38,913 nucleotides of DNA from Thermoflavimicrobium daqui (lineage in GTDB: Bacteria > Bacillota > Bacilli > Thermoactinomycetales > Thermoactinomycetaceae): NCBI RefSeq assembly GCF_003313465.1, contig NZ_KZ845682.1, positions 1 through 38,913 of the forward strand, read 5' to 3'. Positions 7,898-15,653 of the stretch are shown here, piece after piece. A program made the translations under genes and the position numbers. Numbering within the stretch: position 1 is the stretch's first letter; each line of letters begins with the position of its first letter. The notes under the pieces were generated by a model. That model searched no databases and was not told where the DNA came from. It worked only from the letters and a program-made list of their open reading frames with translations.

Positions 7898-8557
7898 GTG
7901 TCGCTTGAAGAAATAAGAGAGTTTATTGATGAATGGATCAATGAAAACTATCAAACAGTTAAATTTGATGCCAAAATACTAGAAATAAAACATTACCAAG
8001 GGATCAAACAGTTGATATCAGATATGCAAAATGCGGAGATTTTTCCAAGTTCTTATGAGATAGAAGTATTACAAGTGTTAAATGATTCAGATCATAACCA
8101 TAAAGAGATTCGAATTTTAGAAGATAAAAAAATTCTATTTCATTATCCGATTGATGATTTTATTAATCTTTATGGTGAAATAAACCGTGATGAAATTTGT
8201 GAGTTTTTCGTTAAATTTGAAGAGGTCTTATCGCAGGAAGATGACAAAAAAAGTGAATGGGTCGAGTTGGGAAATGGAAATCCAACAGATTTAAATATAG
8301 GATCTGGGTTAGTCGAAGCCCAAAGTGTAAACATGAAACAACGAGAAAAAATAGAGCAAACCGTTCAAGAAAGTATAGAACAAGAGGAAATCGACTTTTT
8401 GGATAAATTCACTCAAAGTATTAAAAGCCTAAAAATTGAACGTGATCAAGCGATCTTTGATAAAAGGCAGTTAGAGGAAGAAAATCGATTCCTTAGAGAA
8501 GAGAATGATCGTTACAAAAAATGGTTTTCTGAGTTCCCCAATCAGCGCTATGATTGA
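7898..8557 (+). CDS. Hypothetical acidic protein with C-terminal coiled coil
   Basis: I do not recognise this 219-residue soluble protein. It is strongly acidic. Residues 1-115 look like a mixed helix/strand domain with repeated Asp/Glu-rich turns. The last about 70 residues (KQREKIEQTVQESIEQEEID onward to LREENDRYKKW) form a heptad-rich coiled coil suited to dimerisation. There is no signal peptide or membrane segment. A TTG-initiated frame begins at 7871, but AAGGAGGG at 7882-7889 places the start at GTG 7898. The gene stands alone, with divergent or decayed neighbours and an AT-rich hairpin downstream. The function is unknown. Confidence 0.75.
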   Translation: MSLEEIREFIDEWINENYQTVKFDAKILEIKHYQGIKQLISDMQNAEIFPSSYEIEVLQVLNDSDHNHKEIRILEDKKILFHYPIDDFINLYGEINRDEICEFFVKFEEVLSQEDDKKSEWVELGNGNPTDLNIGSGLVEAQSVNMKQREKIEQTVQESIEQEEIDFLDKFTQSIKSLKIERDQAIFDKRQLEEENRFLREENDRYKKWFSEFPNQRYD

Positions 8558-8648
8558 AATGTTTGGGAAAGAATTATTGGCTTGATTAGAAATCTCTTCG
8601 GTTTAAGGTGTAATAAACGGAATAAAAAAGATGAATTGTAACTTTAAC

Positions 8649-8690
8649 TAAAAAGTCAAACATGGGGATTTTTTTATATTTGACTTTTTA
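8649..8690 (+). terminator. AT-rich hairpin downstream of 7898-8557
   Basis: A 12-bp perfect inverted repeat, TAAAAAGTCAAA with its complement (8649-8660 and 8679-8690), has an 18-base T-rich loop. The right arm supplies the U-tract, so it may terminate the upstream gene; it could also work in reverse. Confidence 0.55.
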
Positions 8691-8720
8691 GATTATTAGT
8701 AGGGTTGATAGCATATTATT

Positions 8721-8760
8721 ACAAGAGCCGTTGGCATACGAGGAGGCCAACGGCTCTTGT
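8721..8760. terminator. 15-bp GC-rich hairpin between gene and amidase remnant
   Basis: A perfect inverted repeat ACAAGAGCCGTTGGC (8721-8735) with its complement at 8746-8760 has a 10-base loop and no T-run. It lies 24 bases past the end of the minus-strand amidase remnant, and was probably its terminator or an mRNA 3' end. Confidence 0.55.
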
Positions 8761-8784
8761 ATATAAATATTTTATATTGATTAC

Positions 8785-9470
8785 TCAGAAATCATTCTCA
8801 CTAAAAAGATTTGATATCCTTTTATTGGACAATTCTGCTACTTCATTATAGTTTCTGATCAGTGTATTTGGGACCGTGGAAAGTAATGCCAAAGGGAGAA
8901 CCATTTTTCTCATATCCGGCTGGGATGGTAACAATAGGGAATGAACCTGCCGCACTAATCGGTGACGGGTTAGACCCAATGCTAAGGCTTACATCGATTT
9001 TTTGTTTTTCAAAATATCCTTTGGAAATTCCTATTCTTTTTCCTTTAACCATTTTTCTTTAATAGTGCTGTATAATTAATGGTCTGTGAATCCATTTCAT
9101 TTAACATCAGGCAACGTTCTTGATATTTCTTGTGATCAATCCGGCAGTATCAAAGGTAGTTGATAGTTTAAGAAGTCCCGATTGACTAAGAATACCCATC
9201 GTTGGCTTAAATCCAATCAGCGATTGTTTACTTGCTAGGTTGATAACAGAATCGATGGTGTCCGTACCTACTGAGATAGAAGCGAAATCAGCTGCTACTG
9301 AAATGGCTGAGCCACTACTGGAACCACTAGGATCATTGATTTCCATATGGTGGAGTTGATAGGGATTCAGTTCTTGTCCACCTACTGCGGAGTATCCATT
9401 TTTAGCTGTGAAAGACATAAAGCCACTCAGTTCAGACAAGTTAGCTTTCCCTAAGCGGTTACAAATGGAA
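8785..9470 (-). pseudogene. Amidase (amidase-signature family) pseudogene
   Basis: These are fragments of a GatA-like amidase in two frames. The upstream part reads LGKANLSELSGFM, then the Ser-rich signature DPSGSSSGSAISVAADFASISVGTDT and SLIGFKPTMGILSQSG, ending at a stop near 9107. After a gap, another piece (8846-9052) reads AAGSFPIVTIPAGYEKNGSPFGITF, the usual C-terminal core. A last frameshift near 8860 gives LIRNYNEVAELSNKRI, the normal family tail. About 200 of an expected 480 or so residues remain. The N-terminal third with the catalytic lysine and the middle are gone, so it cannot be active. It once hydrolysed amide bonds of small substrates. Confidence 0.88.
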
Positions 9471-9658
9471 TTTTACGAATAAACAGCCATCACTAAAATG
9501 ATATATCTTTCGATGGTAATGGTATAAAAGGATAATCATCGATGAGTGAAGGATTTGTTTCTCCATTCTATCAACAGGGAATATTATTTTTACATCAATC
9601 TACTATCTTATAAAATAACAATCCAGATATTTAGAATAATCTTTTATTTAAAACATAG

Positions 9659-9687
9659 TTGACTGATGGGTATTATTGTAATATAAA
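9659..9687 (+). promoter_or_regulatory. tcyP: Probable sigma-A promoter of tcyP
   Basis: TTGACT (9659-9664), a 17-base spacer and TATAAA (9682-9687) lie 46 bases before the start codon. No clear CymR or S-box element was seen. Confidence 0.65.
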
Positions 9688-9733
9688 TAGATAAGTAATC
9701 TATATTAAATTCATCGGGAATGGAGGAAAAAAG

Positions 9734-11143
9734 GTGACCACACTTTGGATCGTGGTAAATATCGCATTTTTACTATTGCTTATTCTATTTTTATATAAGC
9801 TACAACAAAAACATATTTCTTTTTCAAAACGTGTATTTATTGCCTTAGGGCTTGGAATTGCTTTTGGCCTTATACTCCAATTCGTATATGGAACCAAATC
9901 AGAAGTTATTAAAACAACAATGGAATGGTTTAATATTGTAGGAAAAGGTTATATTAAACTACTACAAATGATCGTTATTCCACTGGTGTTTATTTCGATC
10001 TTATCCGCTTTTACCAAGCTAAAGCTAACGAATAATTTAGGGAAAATTAGTGGACTTATCATTGGTATTTTAGTAGCTACTACAGCGATTGCAGCGGCTA
10101 TTTCGATTGCTACATCCACTGCTTTTAATTTGGAAGCTGTTCAAATTCAACAAACAGACGCAGAAACAGCTCGTGCAACCGAGTTGGAGCAACAATTTGG
10201 TGAGATTAAAGATTTAACATTACCACAAAAATTACTTGAGCTATTACCAGCAAATCCCTTTCTAGACTTTACAGGTGCACGTCCTACTTCGACGATTGCG
10301 GTCGTGATTTTTGCCGCTTTTCTAGGCTTTGCATTTCTCGGGGTTAAACGGAAAAATCCTGAACATGCGGACCGAATGGTAAAAATCGTAGAGACCTTCT
10401 ATACATGGATTATGAGAGTGGTTACTCTGGTCTTACGCCTTACGCCATATGGGATCTTAGCGATTATTACCAAAGTGTTAGCGACGAGTGATTATAGTGC
10501 GATTTACAAATTAGGAAAGTTTGTAGTTGCTTCGTATGTGGCGCTAATTATTATGTTTGTGATTCATTTGCTCTTATTAACCTTAGCCAAATTAAACCCA
10601 ATCACCTATGTAAAAAAATCATTGCCAGTCTTTCTATTCGCCTTTAGTTCGCGTAGTAGTGCAGGAACTCTACCACTGAATGTAAAAACCCAGACTGATA
10701 AACTAGGAGTTCCGGAAGGAATCGCTAACTTTGCGGGTTCGTTCGGACTTTCGATCGGGCAAAATGGATGTGCAGGCGTTTATCCAGCGATGCTTGCAGT
10801 TATGATTGCCCCAACGGTGGGAATCGATCCGTTAACTCCTTCTTTTATTTTTACTTTAATTGCAGTAGTAGCGATTAGCTCATTCGGTATTGCTGGTGTT
10901 GGTGGTGGGGCAACATTTGCAGCTCTCCTCGTGTTATCGACCATGAATTTACCGATTGGTTTAGCAGGATTGCTCATTTCAGTCGAACCGCTGATTGATA
11001 TGGGGCGTACAGCAGTTAATGTTAGTGGAAGTATGACAGCTGGGCTTCTTACCAGTAAAATCACCAAAGAACTGGATACGAAAACTTATCAAGCAAATGA
11101 CCAGATAGTCGTAGATGAAGATATTAAAACGGCTGGAGTCTAA
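9734..11143 (+). CDS. tcyP: L-cystine uptake symporter TcyP
   Basis: A 469-residue secondary transporter of the dicarboxylate/amino-acid:cation symporter family that imports L-cystine. It follows B. subtilis TcyP along its whole length: KRVF.ALG.GI.FGLILQF, GYIKLLQMIVIPLVF, the NPFLDFTGARPTSTI segment, the serine-rich FAFSSRSSAGTLPLN hairpin, and the SFGIAGVGGGATFAALLVLSTMNLPIG and EPLIDMGRTAVNVSGS blocks that form the substrate and ion site. About eight helices and two re-entrant loops are expected. The start is GTG 9734 behind TGGAGG. It has its own promoter and terminator. In Bacillus the orthologue is sulfur-regulated. Confidence 0.94.
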   Translation: MTTLWIVVNIAFLLLLILFLYKLQQKHISFSKRVFIALGLGIAFGLILQFVYGTKSEVIKTTMEWFNIVGKGYIKLLQMIVIPLVFISILSAFTKLKLTNNLGKISGLIIGILVATTAIAAAISIATSTAFNLEAVQIQQTDAETARATELEQQFGEIKDLTLPQKLLELLPANPFLDFTGARPTSTIAVVIFAAFLGFAFLGVKRKNPEHADRMVKIVETFYTWIMRVVTLVLRLTPYGILAIITKVLATSDYSAIYKLGKFVVASYVALIIMFVIHLLLLTLAKLNPITYVKKSLPVFLFAFSSRSSAGTLPLNVKTQTDKLGVPEGIANFAGSFGLSIGQNGCAGVYPAMLAVMIAPTVGIDPLTPSFIFTLIAVVAISSFGIAGVGGGATFAALLVLSTMNLPIGLAGLLISVEPLIDMGRTAVNVSGSMTAGLLTSKITKELDTKTYQANDQIVVDEDIKTAGV

Positions 11144-11171
11144 GAGAATATCAAATATAAAAATTAAACGG

Positions 11172-11211
11172 CTTGGTGTCTATCATCGATAGGCACCTTT
11201 TGTTTTTGTTT
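11172..11211 (+). terminator. Terminator of tcyP
   Basis: The stem GGTGTCTATC-ATC-GATAGGCACC (11175-11197) is followed by TTTTGTTTTTGTTT, 30 bases after the tcyP stop codon. Confidence 0.93.
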
Positions 11212-11300
11212 GATCCTTTAAAAAGATAGTTTAATAGAGTATAATAGGAACATAAGTTCTGATTATTATAATGAAAGTACATAGGGAGAAGGGGAAAGAA

Positions 11301-11855
11301 ATGAATTCATTACTTACAACAAGTGCATGGTTAGAAGAGGAGTTAGGACAAAAGGCAAGACCATATTCTACTTATGACTTTGGAAGACAAAAGGATGAAC
11401 AACAGGTGTCGTTTTTGGTAGATTCACTTGAAACAGGATTTCATTTGGTATTACAATATCGCGAAAAACTTCCAAAGGATTTGGTTATGTTCGTAGGGAC
11501 AACAAATTGGCTAGGAGAAGAACGGCATCATGGTGTGGAATTAGTTATCGGCTATGGAAAAAGTCAATGGGATATACTACGCATTGCTCGAACTGATGCA
11601 GCCAATTATAACATCAATACAGAAGATTTAATTACCAAGTTATCTCAGTATCATCAGCAATTTGGGATTGACATCCTCCAAGCTGAAACAGATACGGTTT
11701 TATTTGACTTTATTCAATTACCTAATGATTTACGAGCATTTTGTGAGGACTGTTATCGGTTTTGTCCAGATATTGTAGATCAAGGATTTGGAAGTATCGA
11801 AGATTTTATGGAAGCCGTAGAAGTTGTACTGTTTGTGCGATTGTGGTGGGACTAA
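11301..11855 (+). CDS. DUF4253 domain-containing protein
   Basis: A 184-residue soluble protein. The C-terminal half carries the DUF4253 pattern: FGIDILQAETDTVLFDF, then RFCPDIVDQGFGSIEDFMEAV and a terminal WWD. Members are widespread in bacteria without known biochemistry; some are linked to immunity-like or toxin-neighbouring genes, but no toxin is visible here. Residues 1-90 are a less conserved N-terminal region. The frame extends to 11271, but GAGAAGGGG just before ATG 11301 decides the start. It is monocistronic. The function is unknown. Confidence 0.82.
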   Translation: MNSLLTTSAWLEEELGQKARPYSTYDFGRQKDEQQVSFLVDSLETGFHLVLQYREKLPKDLVMFVGTTNWLGEERHHGVELVIGYGKSQWDILRIARTDAANYNINTEDLITKLSQYHQQFGIDILQAETDTVLFDFIQLPNDLRAFCEDCYRFCPDIVDQGFGSIEDFMEAVEVVLFVRLWWD

Positions 11856-12019
11856 AGTCAAAGCTTCCTATATTTAAAAGAGAAGGTTACATTAATCCAA
11901 TGAATACGGAGGACATCATGTTATGAAGATGATTGCTCGATTTAAAGCGATAAGAGGTTCATTAAGCGGGTAATCTCTTTATAAGAATGTCTTAACATTT
12001 GAAAAGGGAGGAAAAATCG

Positions 12020-13015
12020 GTGGTACGTACGAATTTGAACATGATGATCATCTCCATGTTTCTGGTAGTCTTTTTTGTATGCCAATTCAATGCTGGTGTT
12101 GCACATGCCGCTAATGCAACTCGTACTACTCGTGTAAGTTCGGCAGCTGAACTTTCGAAAGCTTTAGCCAATGCACAGCCAGGAGATCGGATTGTTCTCG
12201 CTGCCAATACTACTTTTTCTGGAGTATTTAAAGGGAAAGTGGATGGAACCGCGACAGCCCACATTATATTGGAAAGTGAAGACCCAGTGAATAAGTCTAC
12301 GTTGAAAGGTTATGGGACAGGAACCGGGTATGCACTGACGATTTTAGGAGATTATTGGATTGTAAAAAATGTAAAGATACAAAATGCACAAAAAGGACTG
12401 ATGCTAGATAACGCCAATCATACTTTGATTGACGGAGTAGAAGTCTTTAACATCGGAATGGAAGCGATCCATTTTCGTGATGGTAGTTCACATAATATTC
12501 TGCAAAATTCTCAAATTTATAACACAGGAATCGTAAACCCCGGTTATGGAGAAGGAGTTTATGTCGGATCAGATAAAGGGAAATGGAATACTTATGCTCC
12601 ATCAGCGGACCATAATACGATTCGTAATAATGTAATCGGTCCTAACGTACGGGCTGAGCATATCGATATTAAAGAAGGAACGACTGGAACCATTGTAAGT
12701 GGCAACATTTTTTATGGTGCAGGAATCAGTGGGGTTAACTATGCAGACAGTTTTATCGATGTGAAAGGGAATGACGTGAAGGTTGATGGGAATACAGGAT
12801 ATCGTGACAATAACACGAACATCAAAGATGCGTTTCAACTTCATCAACAACTTCCTAGCTGGGGGATTAACGCGGAATTTAACAATAATTCGGTTTACCT
12901 TGATGAACCTACAGGATATGTTGTGAATGCTGCGAACGGAACCACAGCTAAGGCATATAATAATAAACGGAGTCCGTTAGGTAATATGTATATGGGTAAT
13001 GTGACGACAGATTGA
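12020..13015 (+). CDS. Secreted right-handed parallel beta-helix protein (polysaccharide-lyase-like)
   Basis: A 331-residue exported protein. Residues 1-30 form a signal peptide (basic start, hydrophobic core, AHA cleavage site). The opening motif AAELSKALANAQPGDRIVLAANTTFSG is typical of beta-helix enzymes such as chondroitinase-B/alginate-lyase (PL6-like) proteins. It is followed by repeated rungs: WIVKNVKIQNAQKGL, HTLIDGVEVFNIGMEAIHFRDGSSHNILQNSQIYNTG, DHNTIRNNVIGP and GTIVSGNIFYG. A polysaccharide substrate is likely, but catalytic residues cannot be assigned by eye. GGGAGG at 12007-12012 points to GTG 12020 rather than the TTG at 11999. Confidence 0.82.
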   Translation: MVRTNLNMMIISMFLVVFFVCQFNAGVAHAANATRTTRVSSAAELSKALANAQPGDRIVLAANTTFSGVFKGKVDGTATAHIILESEDPVNKSTLKGYGTGTGYALTILGDYWIVKNVKIQNAQKGLMLDNANHTLIDGVEVFNIGMEAIHFRDGSSHNILQNSQIYNTGIVNPGYGEGVYVGSDKGKWNTYAPSADHNTIRNNVIGPNVRAEHIDIKEGTTGTIVSGNIFYGAGISGVNYADSFIDVKGNDVKVDGNTGYRDNNTNIKDAFQLHQQLPSWGINAEFNNNSVYLDEPTGYVVNAANGTTAKAYNNKRSPLGNMYMGNVTTD

Positions 13016-13068
13016 TGAAATGAAGGAAATAGGTAGTTATTAATTTATCTGATGAAAGGTAGTTGTCA

Positions 13069-13290
13069 ATGCCTTTAATAAGATTAGAAGGTGCAAGTGC
13101 CGTTGGTATAACGACGACTTGTCAAGAATTAGCTAAGCGATATCAAACAGATGTAGTACCAGAAGTCAATTTGTTATTTGAACACCCTGATCCAGAACCG
13201 CCAAACTGGTATTTAGAATGTTAGGTAGAGAGATGGAGTATTGCCCAAGAAAAGTTAAAAATACATGGGCTTGTCTTTGTCGTTATGGTG
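13069..13290 (+). pseudogene. P-loop kinase/ATPase-like gene remnant
   Basis: ATG 13069 opens a 51-codon frame, MPLIRLEGASAVGITTTCQE, that looks like the start of a P-loop nucleotide kinase or AAA-type ATPase. The Walker A lysine is replaced (GASAVGITT instead of GxxxxGKT). A TAG at 13222 follows NWYLEC, and reading through it gives VERWSIAQEKLKIHGLVFVV, a plausible continuation. The frame then fades into the next terminator. Loss of the lysine, an in-frame stop and the missing C-terminal part all indicate a dead gene. Confidence 0.7.
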
Positions 13291-13310
13291 ATAAATGTTA
13301 ATGTTGTCAT

Positions 13311-13350
13311 AAAAAAAGCGCACCTGTTTCAAACAGAGGCGCTTTTTTTT
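13311..13350. terminator. Bidirectional terminator
   Basis: The stem AGCGC-A-CCTGTTT / AAACAG-A-GGCGCT is flanked by A7 on the left and T8 on the right. It lies 7 bases from the end of the minus-strand coat gene and just after the plus-strand kinase remnant. Confidence 0.9.
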
Positions 13351-13356
13351 ATTGGT

Positions 13357-14013
13357 TTATTGGAGCATTTGTCCAGTTGGTGATAGTGATGCTCCTGTTG
13401 CAGGTGCAAAAGATTGTAAAATCGCTTGGGTATCTTGGGCTGTATATTGTGGTACTTGGTAGTGTCCATGCTTGTTTTGCCATAAGAAAAGCTCGTAACC
13501 CATTTCGATACAGTTTGGAATGCTATCCTGAAGTACACGACGTACGACTGGGTTGGTTACTTCAAATGCAGCCATGGTTTTGCCGCTTGTAGCTGCTTTG
13601 ATCAGTCCGATTAAGTGTCCGGCGATATGGCTGTCATTGACTTCAGCTGTGGATTGAATCGGTTTCTTCGGTTGAGAAGGTTTTAAGCCATAGGTAATGG
13701 TTTCATTACTTTGTGTCATTTGATAACTCTTAGTACCATGAGCAGGATCTTGTCCTGTGGAGAAACATTGAACAAGCATGTTGTACTCATCTACCATAAA
13801 GCGATACTGTCTGTCCATCATTTGTTTTAACTCAGGGTCTTTGACAGATGGATAATGAATCATGTACTCGTTAAGTACATTGATGGCTGCATCCAATACT
13901 TCATGCATGTCATTCACTTCGTGACCACCGTGGTTCAATTGAACGGTGCCACCATGTATATTTTTTTGTGGAGCTTCATTGGGATTCATATTAAACGGTT
14001 GCATATTGATCAC
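13357..14013 (-). CDS. Spore coat protein (CotF/YhcQ-like)
   Basis: A 218-residue protein resembling CotF-type spore coat proteins. The region 30-105 (NHGGHEVNDMHEVLDAAIN onward to QDPAHGTKSY) and a second helical block at 130-185 (DSHIAGHLIGLIKAATSGKT, NPVVRRVLQDSIPNCIEMGYELFLWQN) suggest the ferritin-like four-helix bundle of that family. The tail YQVPQYTAQDTQAI is typical. The start is a GTG at 14013 with GGAGGA close by; ATG 14004 is an alternative. Upstream, a strong second ribosome binding site precedes a nine-codon mini-ORF and a hairpin. It is probably made late in sporulation in the mother cell (inference). Confidence 0.78.
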   Translation of the reverse strand: MINMQPFNMNPNEAPQKNIHGGTVQLNHGGHEVNDMHEVLDAAINVLNEYMIHYPSVKDPELKQMMDRQYRFMVDEYNMLVQCFSTGQDPAHGTKSYQMTQSNETITYGLKPSQPKKPIQSTAEVNDSHIAGHLIGLIKAATSGKTMAAFEVTNPVVRRVLQDSIPNCIEMGYELFLWQNKHGHYQVPQYTAQDTQAILQSFAPATGASLSPTGQMLQ

Positions 14014-14032
14014 TGTTCCTCCAAAAACCGAA

Positions 14033-14062
14033 TTAAGTTGGTTTTTTGGATGGCAACAGCAT
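14033..14062 (-). CDS. Possible nine-codon leader peptide upstream of the coat gene
   Basis: AAGGAGGTGA lies directly before ATG CTG TTG on the minus strand and is followed by a nine-codon frame (MLLPSKKPT). Spacing to the ATG is short; the TTG two codons later fits better. The frame ends inside the hairpin CCAAAAAACC/GGTTTTTGG that abuts the coat gene's ribosome binding site. A translational-coupling role is speculative. Confidence 0.3.
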   Translation of the reverse strand: MLLPSKKPT

Positions 14063-14263
14063 TCACCTCCTTCAGATTTTCACAGTATTTAAAGTGCCCC
14101 AAAGTAAACAACATATGCTTAGATCAAATATAAAGAAAATATTTTTAAATAGTGAGATAAACCAAAATACAGAGGATGGAAAGTACTTTCAATGCTTATA
14201 ATAATTACCTATATTCTTCTGAGTTGACCTAAGTAAAAAGTGTCCCTCTCGTAACATAGGGGG

Positions 14264-14320
14264 AAACACAAAGTAGCTCTTATTTCTTTTGCTAGGAAAC
14301 AAGGGATACTTTGTGTTTTT
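14264..14320 (-). terminator. Hairpin downstream of the YIEGIA operon
   Basis: AAACACAAAGTA (14264-14275) pairs with TACTTTGTGTTT (14307-14318) around a 31-base loop. It lies 24 bases past the stop of the capping-subunit gene and could terminate that operon; the long loop makes this uncertain. The rest of 14063-14343 shows nothing recognisable. Confidence 0.5.
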
Positions 14321-14343
14321 TGACCGATTTCACATCATGAAGG

Positions 14344-14523
14344 TTAATGTCGAACTAGGATCATCGTTTGGGAATTCACTTCATGAGCGTTGGCATCTAA
14401 AATTTTTTCTAAGGTGAAGGAGGTTTGTTGTAATTCTTCACGATTTTGTACCTTAAAAATGGGGGCACCACCAGCGATATTATCAGGTTCCATGGTAATA
14501 ACGGCTAAAATTTTGCTTTCCAT
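14344..14523 (-). CDS. Capping complex subunit for YIEGIA
   Basis: A small 59-residue protein with the pattern ILAVITMEPDNIAGGAPIFKVQNREELQQTSFTLEKILDANAHE, which I recognise as the small partner encoded beside YIEGIA membrane proteins in spore formers. The AGGAPIF segment is the most telling. The frame extends upstream into the YIEGIA gene, but the GAAGGA ribosome binding site supports ATG 14523 (ATG 14541 is possible). It begins just after the YIEGIA stop codon at 14546, so the two are translationally linked. The name comes from family annotation; the biochemical role is largely uncharacterised. Confidence 0.8.
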   Translation of the reverse strand: MESKILAVITMEPDNIAGGAPIFKVQNREELQQTSFTLEKILDANAHEVNSQTMILVRH

Positions 14524-14545
14524 TGTTTTTGTTCCTTCCATTTCA

Positions 14546-15430
14546 CTAATTTTGAGCTTGAGTTGGCTGACGAACTGCACCCTCTAAGACGGGAGTTAGA
14601 TTGATCACTTCAAACACCTCTTTGATATTTCGATCTTGTGGAAGCAAAAAGATCCCTAACCTTCCATCCTTTAAATCGCGTTTAGCTAGTGGAAGGAGGG
14701 CGGGCTCGCCTGTGTCACGATAAACCCCTAAGATTGTGGATACATTATGAATAATTGCCTGTCTCTGTCCCATATTTCCTAAAGTAACCCGCCCACTCGC
14801 ATTTTTCGGTTTTAAGACGACTCCTAATGCGTTTTCTAAAATATGCTTTTTATTATCATCAAGTCCGATATTCATGATATAGATATCATCTACATATAAA
14901 TTAGGTCCTTCGATGCGAATTTCTCCTTCGCTTACATCGGCAATTTCCCGAATGACCTGCCCAGATTTAATGAACCGAATGAGTAAAAGAACGATGATCC
15001 CTACAATTGATCCACTCCACCATGATTTAAATAGAACCGCTGCCAGTGAAGTGAGTAGGGAAGTGAAAATAGTGAGATAGTTACGTCCCTCAAAAACCAT
15101 GGCAATCCCTTCAATATAGCTTTTACCACGAGGTACGAGTTCCATCTCATCTAAGTTAAGTAACATCTCCCTTTCCATGTTTCGAACATCGCGAAATTGC
15201 TGAGCTGCAACGGTGAGGAAAGTAACGGCTGTAAAGTCTTTTTCAAGCAAAGCAGGGACGGCTACTGCACCCAGCGCTGCAGCAATTAATCCTAAGGAAA
15301 GATGAATAATATATCCATGCGGATAAGTTGGATATTGGCGATAATCGGTACGTAGCATCCAAATACGCGCGATTAAGCCGAATAATATGCCAATTATGAT
15401 TGCTTCAGTATAGTGTCCTAATTGAGACAT
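14546..15430 (-). CDS. YIEGIA family membrane protein
   Basis: A 294-residue protein of spore-forming Bacillota named after its SYIEGIA motif (residues 104-110 here). The N-terminal half holds hydrophobic helices at about 8-24, 40-60, 113-133 and 138-155. The C-terminal half (about 160-294) is a soluble domain with GPNLYVDDIYIMNIG and KKHILENALGVVLKPKNASGR. The start at ATG 15430 is supported by AAAGGAGC. The capping-subunit gene follows directly. A sporulation role is likely from distribution and from the nearby coat gene, but the biochemical function is not known. Confidence 0.85.
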   Translation of the reverse strand: MSQLGHYTEAIIIGILFGLIARIWMLRTDYRQYPTYPHGYIIHLSLGLIAAALGAVAVPALLEKDFTAVTFLTVAAQQFRDVRNMEREMLLNLDEMELVPRGKSYIEGIAMVFEGRNYLTIFTSLLTSLAAVLFKSWWSGSIVGIIVLLLIRFIKSGQVIREIADVSEGEIRIEGPNLYVDDIYIMNIGLDDNKKHILENALGVVLKPKNASGRVTLGNMGQRQAIIHNVSTILGVYRDTGEPALLPLAKRDLKDGRLGIFLLPQDRNIKEVFEVINLTPVLEGAVRQPTQAQN

Positions 15431-15653
15431 AACTCAAGCTCCTTTTAGATCAAGGATGTTAGTGGAGTAGTAAGTTTTTTCTTTTTTTGATGTTATATTT
15501 TTCCAATCCATGTTTCCATGATTTCCGTTTCAAAGGTTTTTAAACATGCTAAAAGAAGAGGTATTTATTGATGTATCTGGTATTCTTTGAACAACTAGGA
15601 AAGACTAATCGTTGATACGAGATTAATTAAATCAGACAAAAGGGAGAATGAAA

